Assembly (NCBI GenBank): GCA_963821345.1
Contig: CAWGDM010000012.1
Coordinates: 580,254 to 644,253 of the forward strand
Direction: 5' to 3'
Source of the DNA: WHSW01 sp963821345
GTDB lineage: Bacteria > Actinomycetota > Thermoleophilia > Solirubrobacterales > 70-9
Length of the DNA stretch: 64,000 nt
Shown here: one piece after another, positions 1-9,245 of the stretch
How positions within the stretch are numbered: position 1 is the first letter of the stretch
How the letters are laid out: every line of letters begins with the position of its first letter
Notes under the pieces: generated by a model
Seen by the model: the letters and a program-made list of their open reading frames with translations, nothing else
Databases searched by the model: none
Told to the model about the DNA's origin: nothing
Position numbers and translations under genes: made by a program

Positions 1-467
1 CGGCGCTGACCTCGCCGAGCCCGCTGAGCGGCCTGGCGGCGCTGATCGTCAACGGCGCGGCGAGCCAGACGACCGCGATCAACGTCAACGCGCTGGTCTC
101 CGACCCGGCGCTGGCGCTCTACCCGCAGACCGACCAGACCTGCCTGCCGCAGCTCAACGAGCCGACCTCGTTCGGCGGCCTGGCGCCGTCGACGCTGCTG
201 CGGCCCGGGGCCGACACCGGCCCGTTGTACGGGGTGCTCGCCGGCGAGAACCCAAACGTGGTCACCAGCAAGCCGATCCTGATGCTTCAGGGCGGCGCCG
301 ACGAGACGGTGTTCCCGTTCCTGACCGACATGCTCAACACCGAGCTGGTCGCCGGCGGCAACCAGGTCACCTACTCGACCTACCCGGGCGTCGACCACGG
401 CGGGATCACGGCGGCGGCCGAGACGCAGGCATTGGAGTTCATGGAGGCGCAGCTGCCCACGGGCTGA
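1..467 (+). CDS. Secreted lipase / alpha-beta hydrolase, C-terminal part
   Basis: The frame is open from position 3, so the gene begins upstream and only about 154 C-terminal residues are present. The stretch LMLQGGADETVFPF (about 279-320) carries the acid residue of an alpha/beta-hydrolase triad, and YPGVDHGG (about 381-405) the histidine; the spacing fits the secretory lipase (LIP) family. The nucleophile elbow and any signal peptide lie outside the window. Its TGA overlaps the ATG of the following cupin gene (TGATG), which suggests co-translation. Substrate cannot be judged from this fragment. Confidence 0.7.
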   Translation, partial: ALTSPSPLSGLAALIVNGAASQTTAINVNALVSDPALALYPQTDQTCLPQLNEPTSFGGLAPSTLLRPGADTGPLYGVLAGENPNVVTSKPILMLQGGADETVFPFLTDMLNTELVAGGNQVTYSTYPGVDHGGITAAAETQALEFMEAQLPTG

Positions 468-1180
468 TGGAGGGCGTGACCGTCATCCCGCCCGGCGCCG
501 GCGAGATCCTCGGCGACTCCAACGACCGCCGGGTCGAGGCGCTGTCCGAGCGCGACGAGCTGCACGCCACCTGGTCGCGCTTCGGCCCCGGGCGCGACGG
601 CGCCGGCCCCCACATCCACTACGAGCACTCGGACCTGTTCTACGTGCTCGAGGGCGAGCTGACGGTCAAGCTCGAGGGCGACGAGGAGGTTCCAGCCCCG
701 GCCGGGACGCTGGCCCGGATCCCGCCGCTGGTCGTCCACGGGTTCGCGAACCGCTCCGACGCCGAGGTCAAGTACCTGAACCTGCACGCCCCGGGCGCCG
801 GGTTCATCCCCTACATGCGCGGGATGCGCGACGGCAATCCGGTCAGCTTCGACGTCGACGAGCCGGATGTCGAGGGCGTGCGGCCGGCGAGCGAGGCGTC
901 GATCGCCGGCGGCGACGGAGTCCTCTGCCAGGAGCCGGCGATCGCGATCGCGGTCGGCCGGGCCGGCGAGGTCGAGCCCGACTCGCTGCCCGACGCCGCG
1001 GACGGCGTCGACTCCTGGTTCGTGCTCGGCGGCGACGCGGTCGGCGACCTCGCCGGCCACGAGCTCGAGGCCGCCGCCGGAACCTGGGTTCAGGTGCCGG
1101 CCGGCACCGGGCCCGGGTTCGAATCGGGGGACGCTCGCCTGATCCTGGTGCGGACGCCGGGCGTCAAGTCTCGATATTGA
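467..1180 (+). CDS. Cupin-domain protein
   Basis: A 237-residue protein. The N-terminal half holds a cupin barrel: motif 1 reads PHIHYEHSDLFYVLEGE (residues about 46-62), with H, H, E-H and E as metal-ligand candidates, and motif 2 PPLVVHGF supplies the second-motif histidine. The C-terminal half (about 130-237) is poorly conserved and could be a degenerate second cupin without obvious ligands. The start overlaps the lipase stop. Its end overlaps the convergent lipoxygenase-like gene by 17 bp. Function is unknown; cupins of this shape are often small-molecule dioxygenases, isomerases or sensors. Confidence 0.75.
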   Translation: MEGVTVIPPGAGEILGDSNDRRVEALSERDELHATWSRFGPGRDGAGPHIHYEHSDLFYVLEGELTVKLEGDEEVPAPAGTLARIPPLVVHGFANRSDAEVKYLNLHAPGAGFIPYMRGMRDGNPVSFDVDEPDVEGVRPASEASIAGGDGVLCQEPAIAIAVGRAGEVEPDSLPDAADGVDSWFVLGGDAVGDLAGHELEAAAGTWVQVPAGTGPGFESGDARLILVRTPGVKSRY

Positions 1181-3156
1181 GCGGCCACTGGAAGCGCTGA
1201 GGCATGTCCGGCTGGTAGTCGTTGATGAACCGCGCCAGGCCGCGGCGCAGGTCGATCAGGGCGAGGTTGCGCTTGTCCGAGCGCCCGCCACCGAAGAAGA
1301 GCTGCTCGCCGACGCCGCCGAACGGGATGAACGGCTCGTAGGGGGTCGAGAAGGCGAAGGTGAAGTAGAAGGTGACCGCCTCGGCGATCGCGTCGGTGTT
1401 CGGCAGGTAGCGCAGCAGCCGGCGGGTCCCGATCCGGTCCTGCGGGCTCGGGATGTCCGATCGCTGCAGGCAGTGCGGGAAGTTGGGGACGAAGGTCAGC
1501 GCGGGGTTCGAGGTCGAGTTCAGGCGCGAGATCCCGTGGACCGTGATCCGGTACAGCAGGCTCGTCAGCACCTTCTCCAGCGCCTTGCGGCTGCTGACCT
1601 GGGGCAGGCCGCGGATGTTGCCGCCGGTCGCCGGGTCGGCTGAGCCGGCGGCCGCGATCCACGCCTGCAGCTCGGCGTCGGCGGCGACCTCGGCGTCGGC
1701 GGCGTAGGTGGTGCGGACGAAGGTCCGGGCGTAGGGCTCGACCAGGTCCCAGATCCCAAGCAGGCGCCCGACGACCGGGTAGCGGTCCCAGGGCTCGTCG
1801 ACGCGAGAACTGCCCCTGTCGGATCCCGAGCTGCTTCAGCGTCGTCTTCGGGTCGTCGTCGAAGTAGTTGCGCCCGGTCGCGTAGTCATTGGCGAGGGTG
1901 AGGAACTCGCCCGAGGTGGCGAGCGAGGTCGGCGGCGCGATCTGCGACCAGAGCAAGAACAGCGCGTTGTCGAACGGGATCGCGAAGTTCGACTGCGGCG
2001 CCAGCAGCGTGTAGACGGGGTGGGTCGCCGGCAGCGTGTTGATCATCGTCATCTGCATCGCCGCGGTGACGATGTGCCAGTGGTAGACGTGGCCGAGCCA
2101 GACGCCGAACACGGTGATCGACGTCTTCGCCGCCTGCAGCGCGTACAGCCAGGCGCCGTTGGTCGCGCTCGCGCGCGAGAACACGGTTCGATCGGCGCCC
2201 TGGTAGCCGGAGACGGAGATCGCGACCGGCACCAGCCGCTTGGTGCGCGGGTTTCGGGTCAGCAGGGTGACGGTGGCCGGGGTGAAGCGGGTGAAGCCGT
2301 CGTCGGTGGTCGGCTGCAGGGCCTCGAACCGGCTCATGTCGATCACGTAGAGGTCGCCGGACGCGAGCGCGTCGCGGACCTCGCGGGTCCAGGCCGAGCC
2401 GAAAAGGCTGCGCAGCGCCCCGGCGGTCGAACCCGTGACCTTCTCGGGGATGATCAGGTTGTAGCCGAAGCCGTGCGAGGCGATCATCGGCCAGAACTGG
2501 CGGCTGGCGGCGTCGGCGTCGGTCAGCGACGACGACCACCGCGCCAGGTTCGGCTTGCCGGCCTCATAGACCCCGTCGAAGTTCGTCCACGAGATCGAGA
2601 ACTGCTCCGGGCTCTGGAGCGAGAACGGGCCCGGCGCGGTGCCGTTGGTCGCGGCCGCGGCCCTGCGGTCGAGCCGCTCGCCGATCATCGCCGCCGCCCG
2701 CTCGGGGTGCGCGCGCATCGCCTTCGCGACCGCACGCCGCTCGCGACGATTGGAGGCGCCCGCCGCGCTGTCGCCGAACAGGAACACGTAGGCGCGCCGG
2801 GTGACGCCGCTGATCGTGAACTTGTGGGTCAGCCCCTGCTTTGCCTGCACGACCTGCTCGCCGCGGATCTGGAGCCGCTCGAGCGTGTCGATCACCCCGG
2901 CCGTGTCGAGCGGGACCGCCGGGAGGTTCGGGTAGGAGCCGCGCAAGGGCAGCTGCGGCATCGGGCTCGACGGGCTCTGGGTCGGTGTGATCAGCCGAGC
3001 GCGCCCCGAGGCCGCCGCCTGGCGCAGCTTCGCCGCGGCCGAGCCCGTCCAACCCAGCAGCGCCGCACCGGCTGCCAACCCGGCGCCGATGAAGCCGCGG
3101 CGTCGCATCCTGATCCGGCCGTCTCGGTCCGCACCGGTCCCTGGCGAGTCGGTCAC
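1164..3156 (-). CDS. Lipoxygenase-family protein with Tat signal (one frameshift)
   Basis: About 663 residues after joining two frames. A twin-arginine signal (MRRRGFIGAGLAAG, residues 17-30) predicts export. The central region has lipoxygenase-like order: GHVYHWHIVTAAM (about 355), then LPATHPVYTLLAP, then ITVHGISRLN (about 542). A one-base deletion near 1801-1806 separates the N-terminal 450 residues from the C-terminal 210; the second frame continues as VDEPWDRYPVVG. The iron ligands look altered: the second histidine of the H-x4-H pair is Thr, and the protein ends NIET rather than with Ile. Family membership is from fold-like motifs only; a catalytically inactive or differently metallated homologue is possible. 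Confidence 0.65.
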
Positions 3157-3252
3157 GCCAGCGATCCTAGTTGGCGGTCAGGCGACTCCGGCGCGGGCGA
3201 TGCGGCTGCGCTGGAAGGCGGGCTGCGGACGGCGAGCGCCTATCGTGGTCGC

Positions 3253-3927
3253 ATGGACCGCGACGGCGCGGATCGCGAGCGCTTCCTCGACCTGCTCGAG
3301 GACGACGATCGGCGCGAGCTCGAACGCCGCGGCGGCCGGCGGCGGTTCAAGCGCGGCGTCGTCCTGATGCACGAGGGCAGCGTCGGCGCCGAGGTGATGC
3401 TGATCGTCGAGGGCCGGGTCAAGGTCAGCGTGACCACCGCCGAGGGGCGCGAGGTCGTCCTCGGCTTCCCGGGGCCGGGCGAGCTGCTCGGCGAGCTCTC
3501 GGTGATCGACGAGCGACCGCGCTCGGGCACCAGCGAAGCGCTCGAGCCGCTTGAGGTGCTGGCGATCTCCGCGGCCGACTTTCGCGCCCTGCTCGAGCGG
3601 CCGACGTTTGCCGCCGCGATCGTGCGCTCGCTCGTGCTGCGCTTTCGCGACGCCGACCGCAGGCGGATCGAGTTCGCCGCCTCGCAGACGCTCGGCCGGG
3701 TCGCATCGCGACTGCTCGAGCTCGCCGAGCGCTACGGCGAGCCGGACGGCGACGCGATCGCGATCACGCTGCCGATCTCCCAGGAGGAGCTCGCGGGATG
3801 GACCGGCTCGTCGCGGGAGGCGGTGGCGAAGGCGCTCGCCGCGCTGCGCTCGCTGGGCGCGATCCGCACCGAGCGCAGGAAAATCCTCGTGCTCGACCTG
3901 CCCGCGCTCGAGCGCCAATCGGCCTGA
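3253..3927 (+). CDS. Crp/Fnr-family transcription regulator
   Basis: A 224-residue protein with an N-terminal cyclic-nucleotide-binding fold (about 15-125) and a C-terminal winged HTH (about 165-212, ISQEELAGWTGSSREAVAKA). The phosphate-binding cassette GELLGELSVIDERPRSGT keeps the Glu and the Arg-Ser pair that contact cAMP in classical CRP, so nucleotide binding is plausible. It has no Fnr-type N-terminal cysteines. It lies 13 bp upstream of, and codirectional with, a class III nucleotide cyclase, which makes a local cAMP synthesis/response pair likely. The ATG at 3253 is chosen because the CNB fold begins shortly after it. Confidence 0.88.
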   Translation: MDRDGADRERFLDLLEDDDRRELERRGGRRRFKRGVVLMHEGSVGAEVMLIVEGRVKVSVTTAEGREVVLGFPGPGELLGELSVIDERPRSGTSEALEPLEVLAISAADFRALLERPTFAAAIVRSLVLRFRDADRRRIEFAASQTLGRVASRLLELAERYGEPDGDAIAITLPISQEELAGWTGSSREAVAKALAALRSLGAIRTERRKILVLDLPALERQSA

Positions 3928-3939
3928 GCGGCCAGACTT

Positions 3940-6900
3940 GTGGCCGTGCGCTGCCGAAGCTGCCAGGCCGAGAATCGCGAGGGGGCGATCTATTGCCGAG
4001 ACTGCGGCGCGGCGCTGGCGCTCGCCTGTCCGAGCTGCGGCGCACCCCACGATCCCGACCAGGCCTTCTGCGACGCCTGCGGGGCGCGCGCTCGACGGCG
4101 GCCGGCCCCAGCCCGCGCCCGGCGGGCCCGAGCTGCGCGTGGCCTCGGTCCTGTTCGTCGACCTGGTCGGCTACACCTCGCTGTCGGAGAGCCGCGACGT
4201 CGAGGACGTGCGCGAGCTGCTCAGCGGCTACTTCGACCTCGTGCGGACGATCGTCGACCGCTACGGCGGCACGATCGAGAAGTTCATCGGCGACGCGGTG
4301 ATGGCCGTCTGGGGCGTGCCGCTGGCGCGCGGCGACGACGTCGAGCGCGCGGTCCGCGCCGGGCTCGAGCTCGTCGACGCGATCGCGCGGTTCGGCGAGA
4401 CGGCGGGCGCGCCCGAGCTGCAGGCGCGCGCCGGGGTCGCCACCGGACAGGTCGCGGCGCTCGAGAACCCGGGCGAGGGCCTGGTGATCGGCGACCGGGT
4501 CAACACCGCGGCGCGGCTACAGGCCGCCGCCGAGCCCGGAACCGTCTATGTCGACAGCGAGACCCGCCGCGCCGCTTCGGGCGGGATCGCCTTCGAGGAC
4601 GCCGGCGACCAGCGGGTGAAGGGCAAGGCCGCCCCGCTTCGCCTGCACCGGGCCCTGCGGGTCGTCGCCGGCGCCGCCGGGACCCAGATGCGGACCGGGC
4701 TCGAGCCGCCGTTCGTCGGCCGCGCGGCCGAGCTGCGGCTGGTCAAGGACCTGTTTCACGTCACCGTCGATCGCCGCGTCGCCCGCCTGGTCGGGGTCAG
4801 CGGCCCGGCCGGGGTCGGCAAGACCAGGCTCGGGGTCGAGTTCTCCAACTACGTCGACGGGCTCGCGGTCGACGTTTTCTGGCACTTCGGCCGCTGCCTC
4901 GCGTTCGGCGACGGGGTCGCCTACTGGGCGCTCGCCGACATGGTCCGCCAGCGGCTCGGGATCACCGAGGACGCGCCGGCGGATCAGATCGAGGTCCGCG
5001 TCGCCGCCGAGCTCGGGCGCTGGATCGCCGATCCCGGCGAGCGCGAGCGGGTCGCGAAGGCGTTCGGGGCGCTGCTCGGCGCCTCCGAGCCCGGGCTCGG
5101 TCGCGAGGAGCTGTTCGCCGCCTGGCGACTGTTCTTCGAGCGGCTCGCCGAGCGAGATCCGGTCGTGCTCATGTTCGAGGACGTGCACTGGGCCGACGAG
5201 GGCCTGCTCGACTTTCTCGAGTACCTGCTCGATTGGTCGGCCGAGCATCCGATCTTCGTCTGCTGCTTCGCCCGTCCCGAGCTCTCCGAGCGCCGGGGCG
5301 GCTGGCCGGCCGGGGTCGCGAACGCCACCGCGCTGGCCCTGGCGCCGCTCGATGCCGCTGAGATCGGCGAGCTATTGGACGGAACCGTCTCGGGCCTGCC
5401 GGCGCCCCTTCGCGGACGGATCGTCGCCGTCGCCGAGGGGATGCCGCTGTACGCGGTCGAGACGATCCGGGCGCTGGCGGATCGCGGCATGCTCGCCGCG
5501 GGCGACGGCGGCCTCGCCCCGGCGACCGAGATCACCGAGCTCGACGTGCCGCCGAGCCTGCAGTCGCTGCTCTCGGCGCGCCTCGACGCGCTCTCGTCCG
5601 CCGAGCGCGAGCTGGTCAGGGCGATGGCGGTCTTCGGCTCGCGGTTTGCGCGCGCCAGCGCCGCGGCGCTCTCGGGCCTGCCCGAGGATCGCCTCGACGA
5701 GGTGCTCGCCTCGCTCGTCGGCCGCGAGATCCTCTCGATCGCCACCGATCCGGTGTCGCCCGAGCGCGGCCAGTACGCGTTCAGCCAGAGCATGCTGCGC
5801 ACGGTCGCCTACGAGATGATCGGCCGCCGGGAGCGAAAGCCGTTGCACCTCGCGGCGGCCGCGTACCTGCGCGCGAGCTCGCCGGGCGAGGGCGAGGAGG
5901 TCGCCCAGGTGATCGCGGCCCACCTGCTGGCCGCCTACCGGGCGGCGCCCGGAGATCCCGACGAGGAGGAGCTGCGCGCGCGGGCGATCGCCGCCCTGCG
6001 GCTGGCGGCGCAGCGTGCGGCGGGCGTCGGCGGGCTGGAGAGCGGGGCGGCGGCACTGCGCACCGCGACCGGGCTCACGGTCGACGAGCGCGAGCGCGCC
6101 GAGCTGACCGAGGAGGCCGCCCGCCTCGACGCCGCCGCGGGCAATTACGAGGCCGCGCTGGAGCTGTTCGAGCGCGCCGCGAGCGCCCACGCCGCCGCCG
6201 GCCGCGAGCGTGAGGCGGCTCGCCTCGCGGGCGCGATCGGCCACGTCCGCGGTCGCCTCGGCGACTACGAGGCGGCGATCGAGCCGATGCGGGCGGCCCT
6301 GGCGGCGCTTGGCGACGACGCGAGCGATCCCGACGTCGCGGCGCTGTGGTGCGATCTCGGCCGGGCGCTGTTGTTCACCGGCCACGGCGACGAGGCGGCG
6401 GAGCTGATCGACCGCGCGGTCGGCGCCGCCGAGGCGCTCGAGCTGCACGAGCTCACCTGCCGGGCGCTCGACCTGAAGGCGATCAGGATGGAGTACGCGG
6501 GCCGGTTCGTCGAGGCGGGGGCGCTTCACGAAGCGGCGTTCGCGGTCGGCGAGCGCCACCGGGTCGCGCGCCGCCACGTCGCGCTCACCAACGCGGCGGT
6601 GCTGCGGATCGCCCAGGACATGCCGGGCGCGATCGAGGCCTGCGAGCGAGGCGCTGGCGGCGAGCCGCCTGAGCGGCGATCGCTCGGGCGAGAGCATCGC
6701 GATCGCGAACCTGATGGCGGCGCGGCTCTACGCCGGTGAGTGGGACGAGATCGCCGCGCTCGGCACGCGGGTGCTCGCCGACGACGCCCAGCGCTCAGAC
6801 GTGGAGTACATCCACCAGCAGCTCGGGCTGCTGCAGGTCTTCCGCGGCGAGCTGACCGCGGCGCGGGCGAGCCTCGACGGCGTCGCCCCGCTGGAACACA

Positions 6901-7457
6901 GCGACGACATCGAGGCGCGCCATTGTTTCGACACCCTCGCCGGCCTCGTCGCCGTCGCCGAGGCCGATCACGCCCGCGGGCTCGAGGTGCTGTCGGCGAC
7001 CGCGCGCGAGGGCTTCGAGAGCCAGGGCGCGTCGAGCGAGAACGCGCGGCTCGCCTGGCCGGCCGCGGTCGACGCGGCGCTGGCGCTCGGCGACCTCGAG
7101 GCGGCGGGCTCGTTGGTCGAGCTGCTCACGAGCCGCCCGGCGGGGATGGTGGCGCCGATTTTGCGCGCCGAGCTCGAGCGCGCCCGCGGCCTGCTCGCCG
7201 CCGCGACGGGCGAGCAGGACGCGGCCGAAGAGCGGCTGTTGTCTGCGGTCGAGGCGTTCGAGGAGCTCGGCTATCCGTTCTGGCTCGCGCGCGCGAACGG
7301 CGACCTCGCCGAGTGGCTGATCGCCGAGGGTCGCGGCGCCGAGGCCGCGGTCAGGCTGCGGGCGGCGACCGACAGCCTCGGCGCCCTGCGAGCCGAGCCC
7401 GAACTGGAGCGCGCCCGGGAGCTGACCGGGCGCGCGATCACCAGCGAGGCGCGCTAG
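3940..7457 (+). CDS. Class III adenylate/guanylate cyclase with zinc ribbon, AAA ATPase and TPR-like repeats (two frameshifts)
   Basis: About 1,170 residues after joining three frames. Order: a double zinc ribbon (four C-x2-C pairs, residues 5-50), a class III cyclase domain (about 65-230), an AAA-type ATPase (Walker A GPAGVGKT near 290, Walker B-like VVLMFEDVHWAD near 410), then long helical TPR-like repeats to the end. The cyclase keeps both metal aspartates (LFVDLVGYTS, FIGDAVMAVWG) and the Asn/Arg pair (GDRVNTAARLQ), so it should be active. Breaks: near 4090-4105 just after the zinc ribbon, and an extra base near 6649 (GAGCGAGG where GAG-GAG-GCG is expected). The start is GTG at 3940. Both breaks look like sequence errors. 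Confidence 0.85.
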
Positions 7458-7461
7458 GCGC

Positions 7462-7589
7462 CTCTAGGTGTGGCGCTTCCTGGTGTGGCGCTTGCCCGCC
7501 GCGGCCTTGGTGCCCTTCGGCTTCGAGACCGAGGTCGACTTGCCGCCGCCCTTGCCCGAACTCTTCTTCCCCTTGTCCTTGTTAGCCAT
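7462..7589 (-). CDS. Small Lys/Arg/Gly-rich basic protein
   Basis: A short ORF beginning MANKDKGKKSSGKGGGKS with a good Shine-Dalgarno (GAAGGAGAC) 6-7 nt upstream of the ATG at 7587-7589. Read straight, it changes character after about residue 30 and stops at 7452. If one base is missing near 7498, the tail becomes repeated KRHTRKRHT and stops at 7462, which fits the basic composition better. It is convergent with the cyclase gene. A nucleic-acid-binding role is only a guess from charge. Confidence 0.5.
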
Positions 7590-7692
7590 TGGCGTCTCCT
7601 TCGTGGTCGTCCCCTGCGTTCAACCTACACCCGCAGACCCGGGGCCCGTCGACGGACGGGCCCCGGTCGCACGGCTTGCGGACTGTCGGACG

Positions 7693-8082
7693 TCAGACGC
7701 CCTGCGAAGCGGTCCCCCGCGGGCGCGCCGAGGAATAGCGACGGCGCCCGTCGCTGATCGCGCCGATCCCGGCGAGCCCGACCGCGACGACGGCGAGGCT
7801 GGCGCCGGCGCCGATCGCGGCATCCCCCCAGTCGAACGAGTCGCCGCTGCCGGCCGCGGGCTGGTCGTGCCCGGGCGCGGTCTCGGCGACGAACGGGACC
7901 GCGGCCTCGGGCGAGCGCCGCAGGACCACGGTCGAGACGGCGTCACCCTGGTGGCCGGCGGCGCCGGCGGTCTCGGTCGCGAGGTCGGGGTTCACCGACG
8001 CCGAGGCCGCGGGCGCCAGGGCGACGGCGCTCAGGGCCGCGGCGGCGAAGGCGGTGAAACGGATCCTGGTCGAAGCGGTCAT
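7693..8082 (-). CDS. Secreted/membrane hypothetical protein with signal peptide and C-terminal TM
   Basis: A 129-residue protein. Residues 1-30 form a Sec signal peptide (TRIRF, then an Ala-rich hydrophobic core, then ASAS). The middle is a polar linker; residues about 88-110 (AIGAGASLAVVAVGLAGIG) are a hydrophobic segment, followed by a basic tail (DGRRRYSSARPR). This layout predicts an exported protein anchored at its C-terminus. A purine-rich AGAGAGGGACTG precedes the ATG. I do not recognise the family. The upstream spacer carries paired GTGCACG boxes that may regulate it. Confidence 0.65.
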   Translation of the reverse strand: MTASTRIRFTAFAAAALSAVALAPAASASVNPDLATETAGAAGHQGDAVSTVVLRRSPEAAVPFVAETAPGHDQPAAGSGDSFDWGDAAIGAGASLAVVAVGLAGIGAISDGRRRYSSARPRGTASQGV

Positions 8083-8100
8083 CAGTCCCTCTCTTACGGT

Positions 8101-8131
8101 GGTGGAGACGGTTGATTGGGTCTCGTCCACC
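8101..8131. terminator. Imperfect stem-loop downstream of the adenosyl/alcohol-type dehydrogenase operon
   Basis: GGTGGAGAC and GTCTCGTCCACC can pair around an 11-nt loop, with two unpaired bases in one arm. It sits 80 bp past the stop of the zinc dehydrogenase gene, in its direction of transcription, and also just upstream of the secreted-protein gene. No U-tract follows. It could be a terminator or an operator. Confidence 0.3.
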
Positions 8132-8160
8132 GTAGGCTCGGGCCGGATCGCCGACCACGC

Positions 8161-8194
8161 ATTCGTGCACGGTCGGAGTGTGTATTTGTGCACG
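8161..8194. promoter_or_regulatory. Paired ATTYGTGCACG boxes
   Basis: Two copies of an 11-mer, ATTCGTGCACG at 8161-8171 and ATTTGTGCACG at 8184-8194, start-to-start 23 bp apart, so they would lie on nearly the same face of the helix. They lie in the spacer upstream of the secreted-protein gene (start 8082). The GTGCAC core is palindromic. They are a candidate operator; the regulator is unknown. Confidence 0.4.
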
Positions 8195-8210
8195 CTGCGC
8201 ACCGCCCCGA

Positions 8211-9245
8211 TCACGGGCGGAGGACGATCTTCAGCGCCTCGTGGCGGTCGTAGACCTCGTAGGCGTGCGGCGCCTCGTCCAGGTCCATGTGGTGGGTGAC
8301 CAGCGAAGACGGATCGAGGGCTCCCGAGGCAAGCTGATCGAGCACGGTGTCCAGGTGGCCGATCACGTTCGCCTGGCCCGTCTTCAGCGTCAGCGCCTTG
8401 ATCCAGACGATCCCCATGTGCAGGTCGATGCGTTCGGTGTAGGCGCCGGTCGCGGAGACCGTTCCGGCCTTGCGCGTCATCCGGCAGGCGAGCTCGAGTG
8501 CGTCGGGATGGCCGACGGCGTCGATCGCCACGTCGACGCCGCGCCCGTCCGTCGCCGCCTTCGCGGCGCCGCGCGGATCGCCCTCGGTCAGGTGGATCGG
8601 CTCGGCTCCGAACGACCGCGCAACCTCGAGCCGCTCCTCGACCGAATCGACGGCGATCACGTGGTCGGCCCCGGCGGCCTTCGCCGCCTGGACCGCGCAC
8701 AGGCCGACCGGCCCGAGCCCGAGGACGCCGACCGTCACCCCGGGCCCGACCCCGGTTTCGGCGACCGCGTGCCAACCGGTTCCCATCACGTCGCCCGCGA
8801 ACATCGCGATCTCGTCCGGCATCCCGTCCGGCACCTTTCTCAGCACGAGGTCGGCTGTCGGGACCAGCAGCCGTTCGGCCTGCGCGCCCTGGAGCGAGCC
8901 GAGGGTCGAGCCGTGCCCGAACACGCGGCCGTGATCGCATTGGTGAAACTCGCCGCGACGGCAGAAGAAGCACTCGCCGCACGCCGTGCCGTAGGTGCCC
9001 AGGACCCGATCCCCCTCGCCGACGTTGGCGACGGCCTCGCCGGCGGCGATCACCGTGCCGACGTACTCGTGACCGAGGGTGAAACCCTGCTCGATCGGCA
9101 CCCTGCCGCGGTAGATGTGGAGGTCGGAGCCGCAGATGCCGCTGGCGTCGACATCGACGATCACCTCGTCCGCCGAGGTGATCTCGGGCTCGGGAACGTC
9201 CTCCAGCCGAACCTCGCCGGGCGCCTGAAAGGTCACCGCTCTCAC
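8211..9245 (-). CDS. Zinc-dependent medium-chain alcohol dehydrogenase
   Basis: A 344-residue MDR-family dehydrogenase. Catalytic zinc ligands are in CGSDLH (about 38) and GHEYVG (about 60). The structural zinc site is complete: CGECFFCRRGEFHQC (about 90-104). The Rossmann motif is GVLGLGPVGL (about 170). Last gene of the enzyme operon; its ATG overlaps the etfA stop by 4 bp. In this context it could oxidise the alcohol or aldehyde (possibly a hydrated formaldehyde adduct) released by the upstream flavoprotein pathway; that role is inference. Confidence 0.9.
   Translation of the reverse strand: MRAVTFQAPGEVRLEDVPEPEITSADEVIVDVDASGICGSDLHIYRGRVPIEQGFTLGHEYVGTVIAAGEAVANVGEGDRVLGTYGTACGECFFCRRGEFHQCDHGRVFGHGSTLGSLQGAQAERLLVPTADLVLRKVPDGMPDEIAMFAGDVMGTGWHAVAETGVGPGVTVGVLGLGPVGLCAVQAAKAAGADHVIAVDSVEERLEVARSFGAEPIHLTEGDPRGAAKAATDGRGVDVAIDAVGHPDALELACRMTRKAGTVSATGAYTERIDLHMGIVWIKALTLKTGQANVIGHLDTVLDQLASGALDPSSLVTHHMDLDEAPHAYEVYDRHEALKIVLRP

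Noticed and set aside
3551..6739. Programmed frameshifting or a fused readthrough protein in the cyclase gene
   Set aside because: No slippery heptamer or stem is evident, and breaks of the same kind occur in most genes of the window, so sequence error is simpler.
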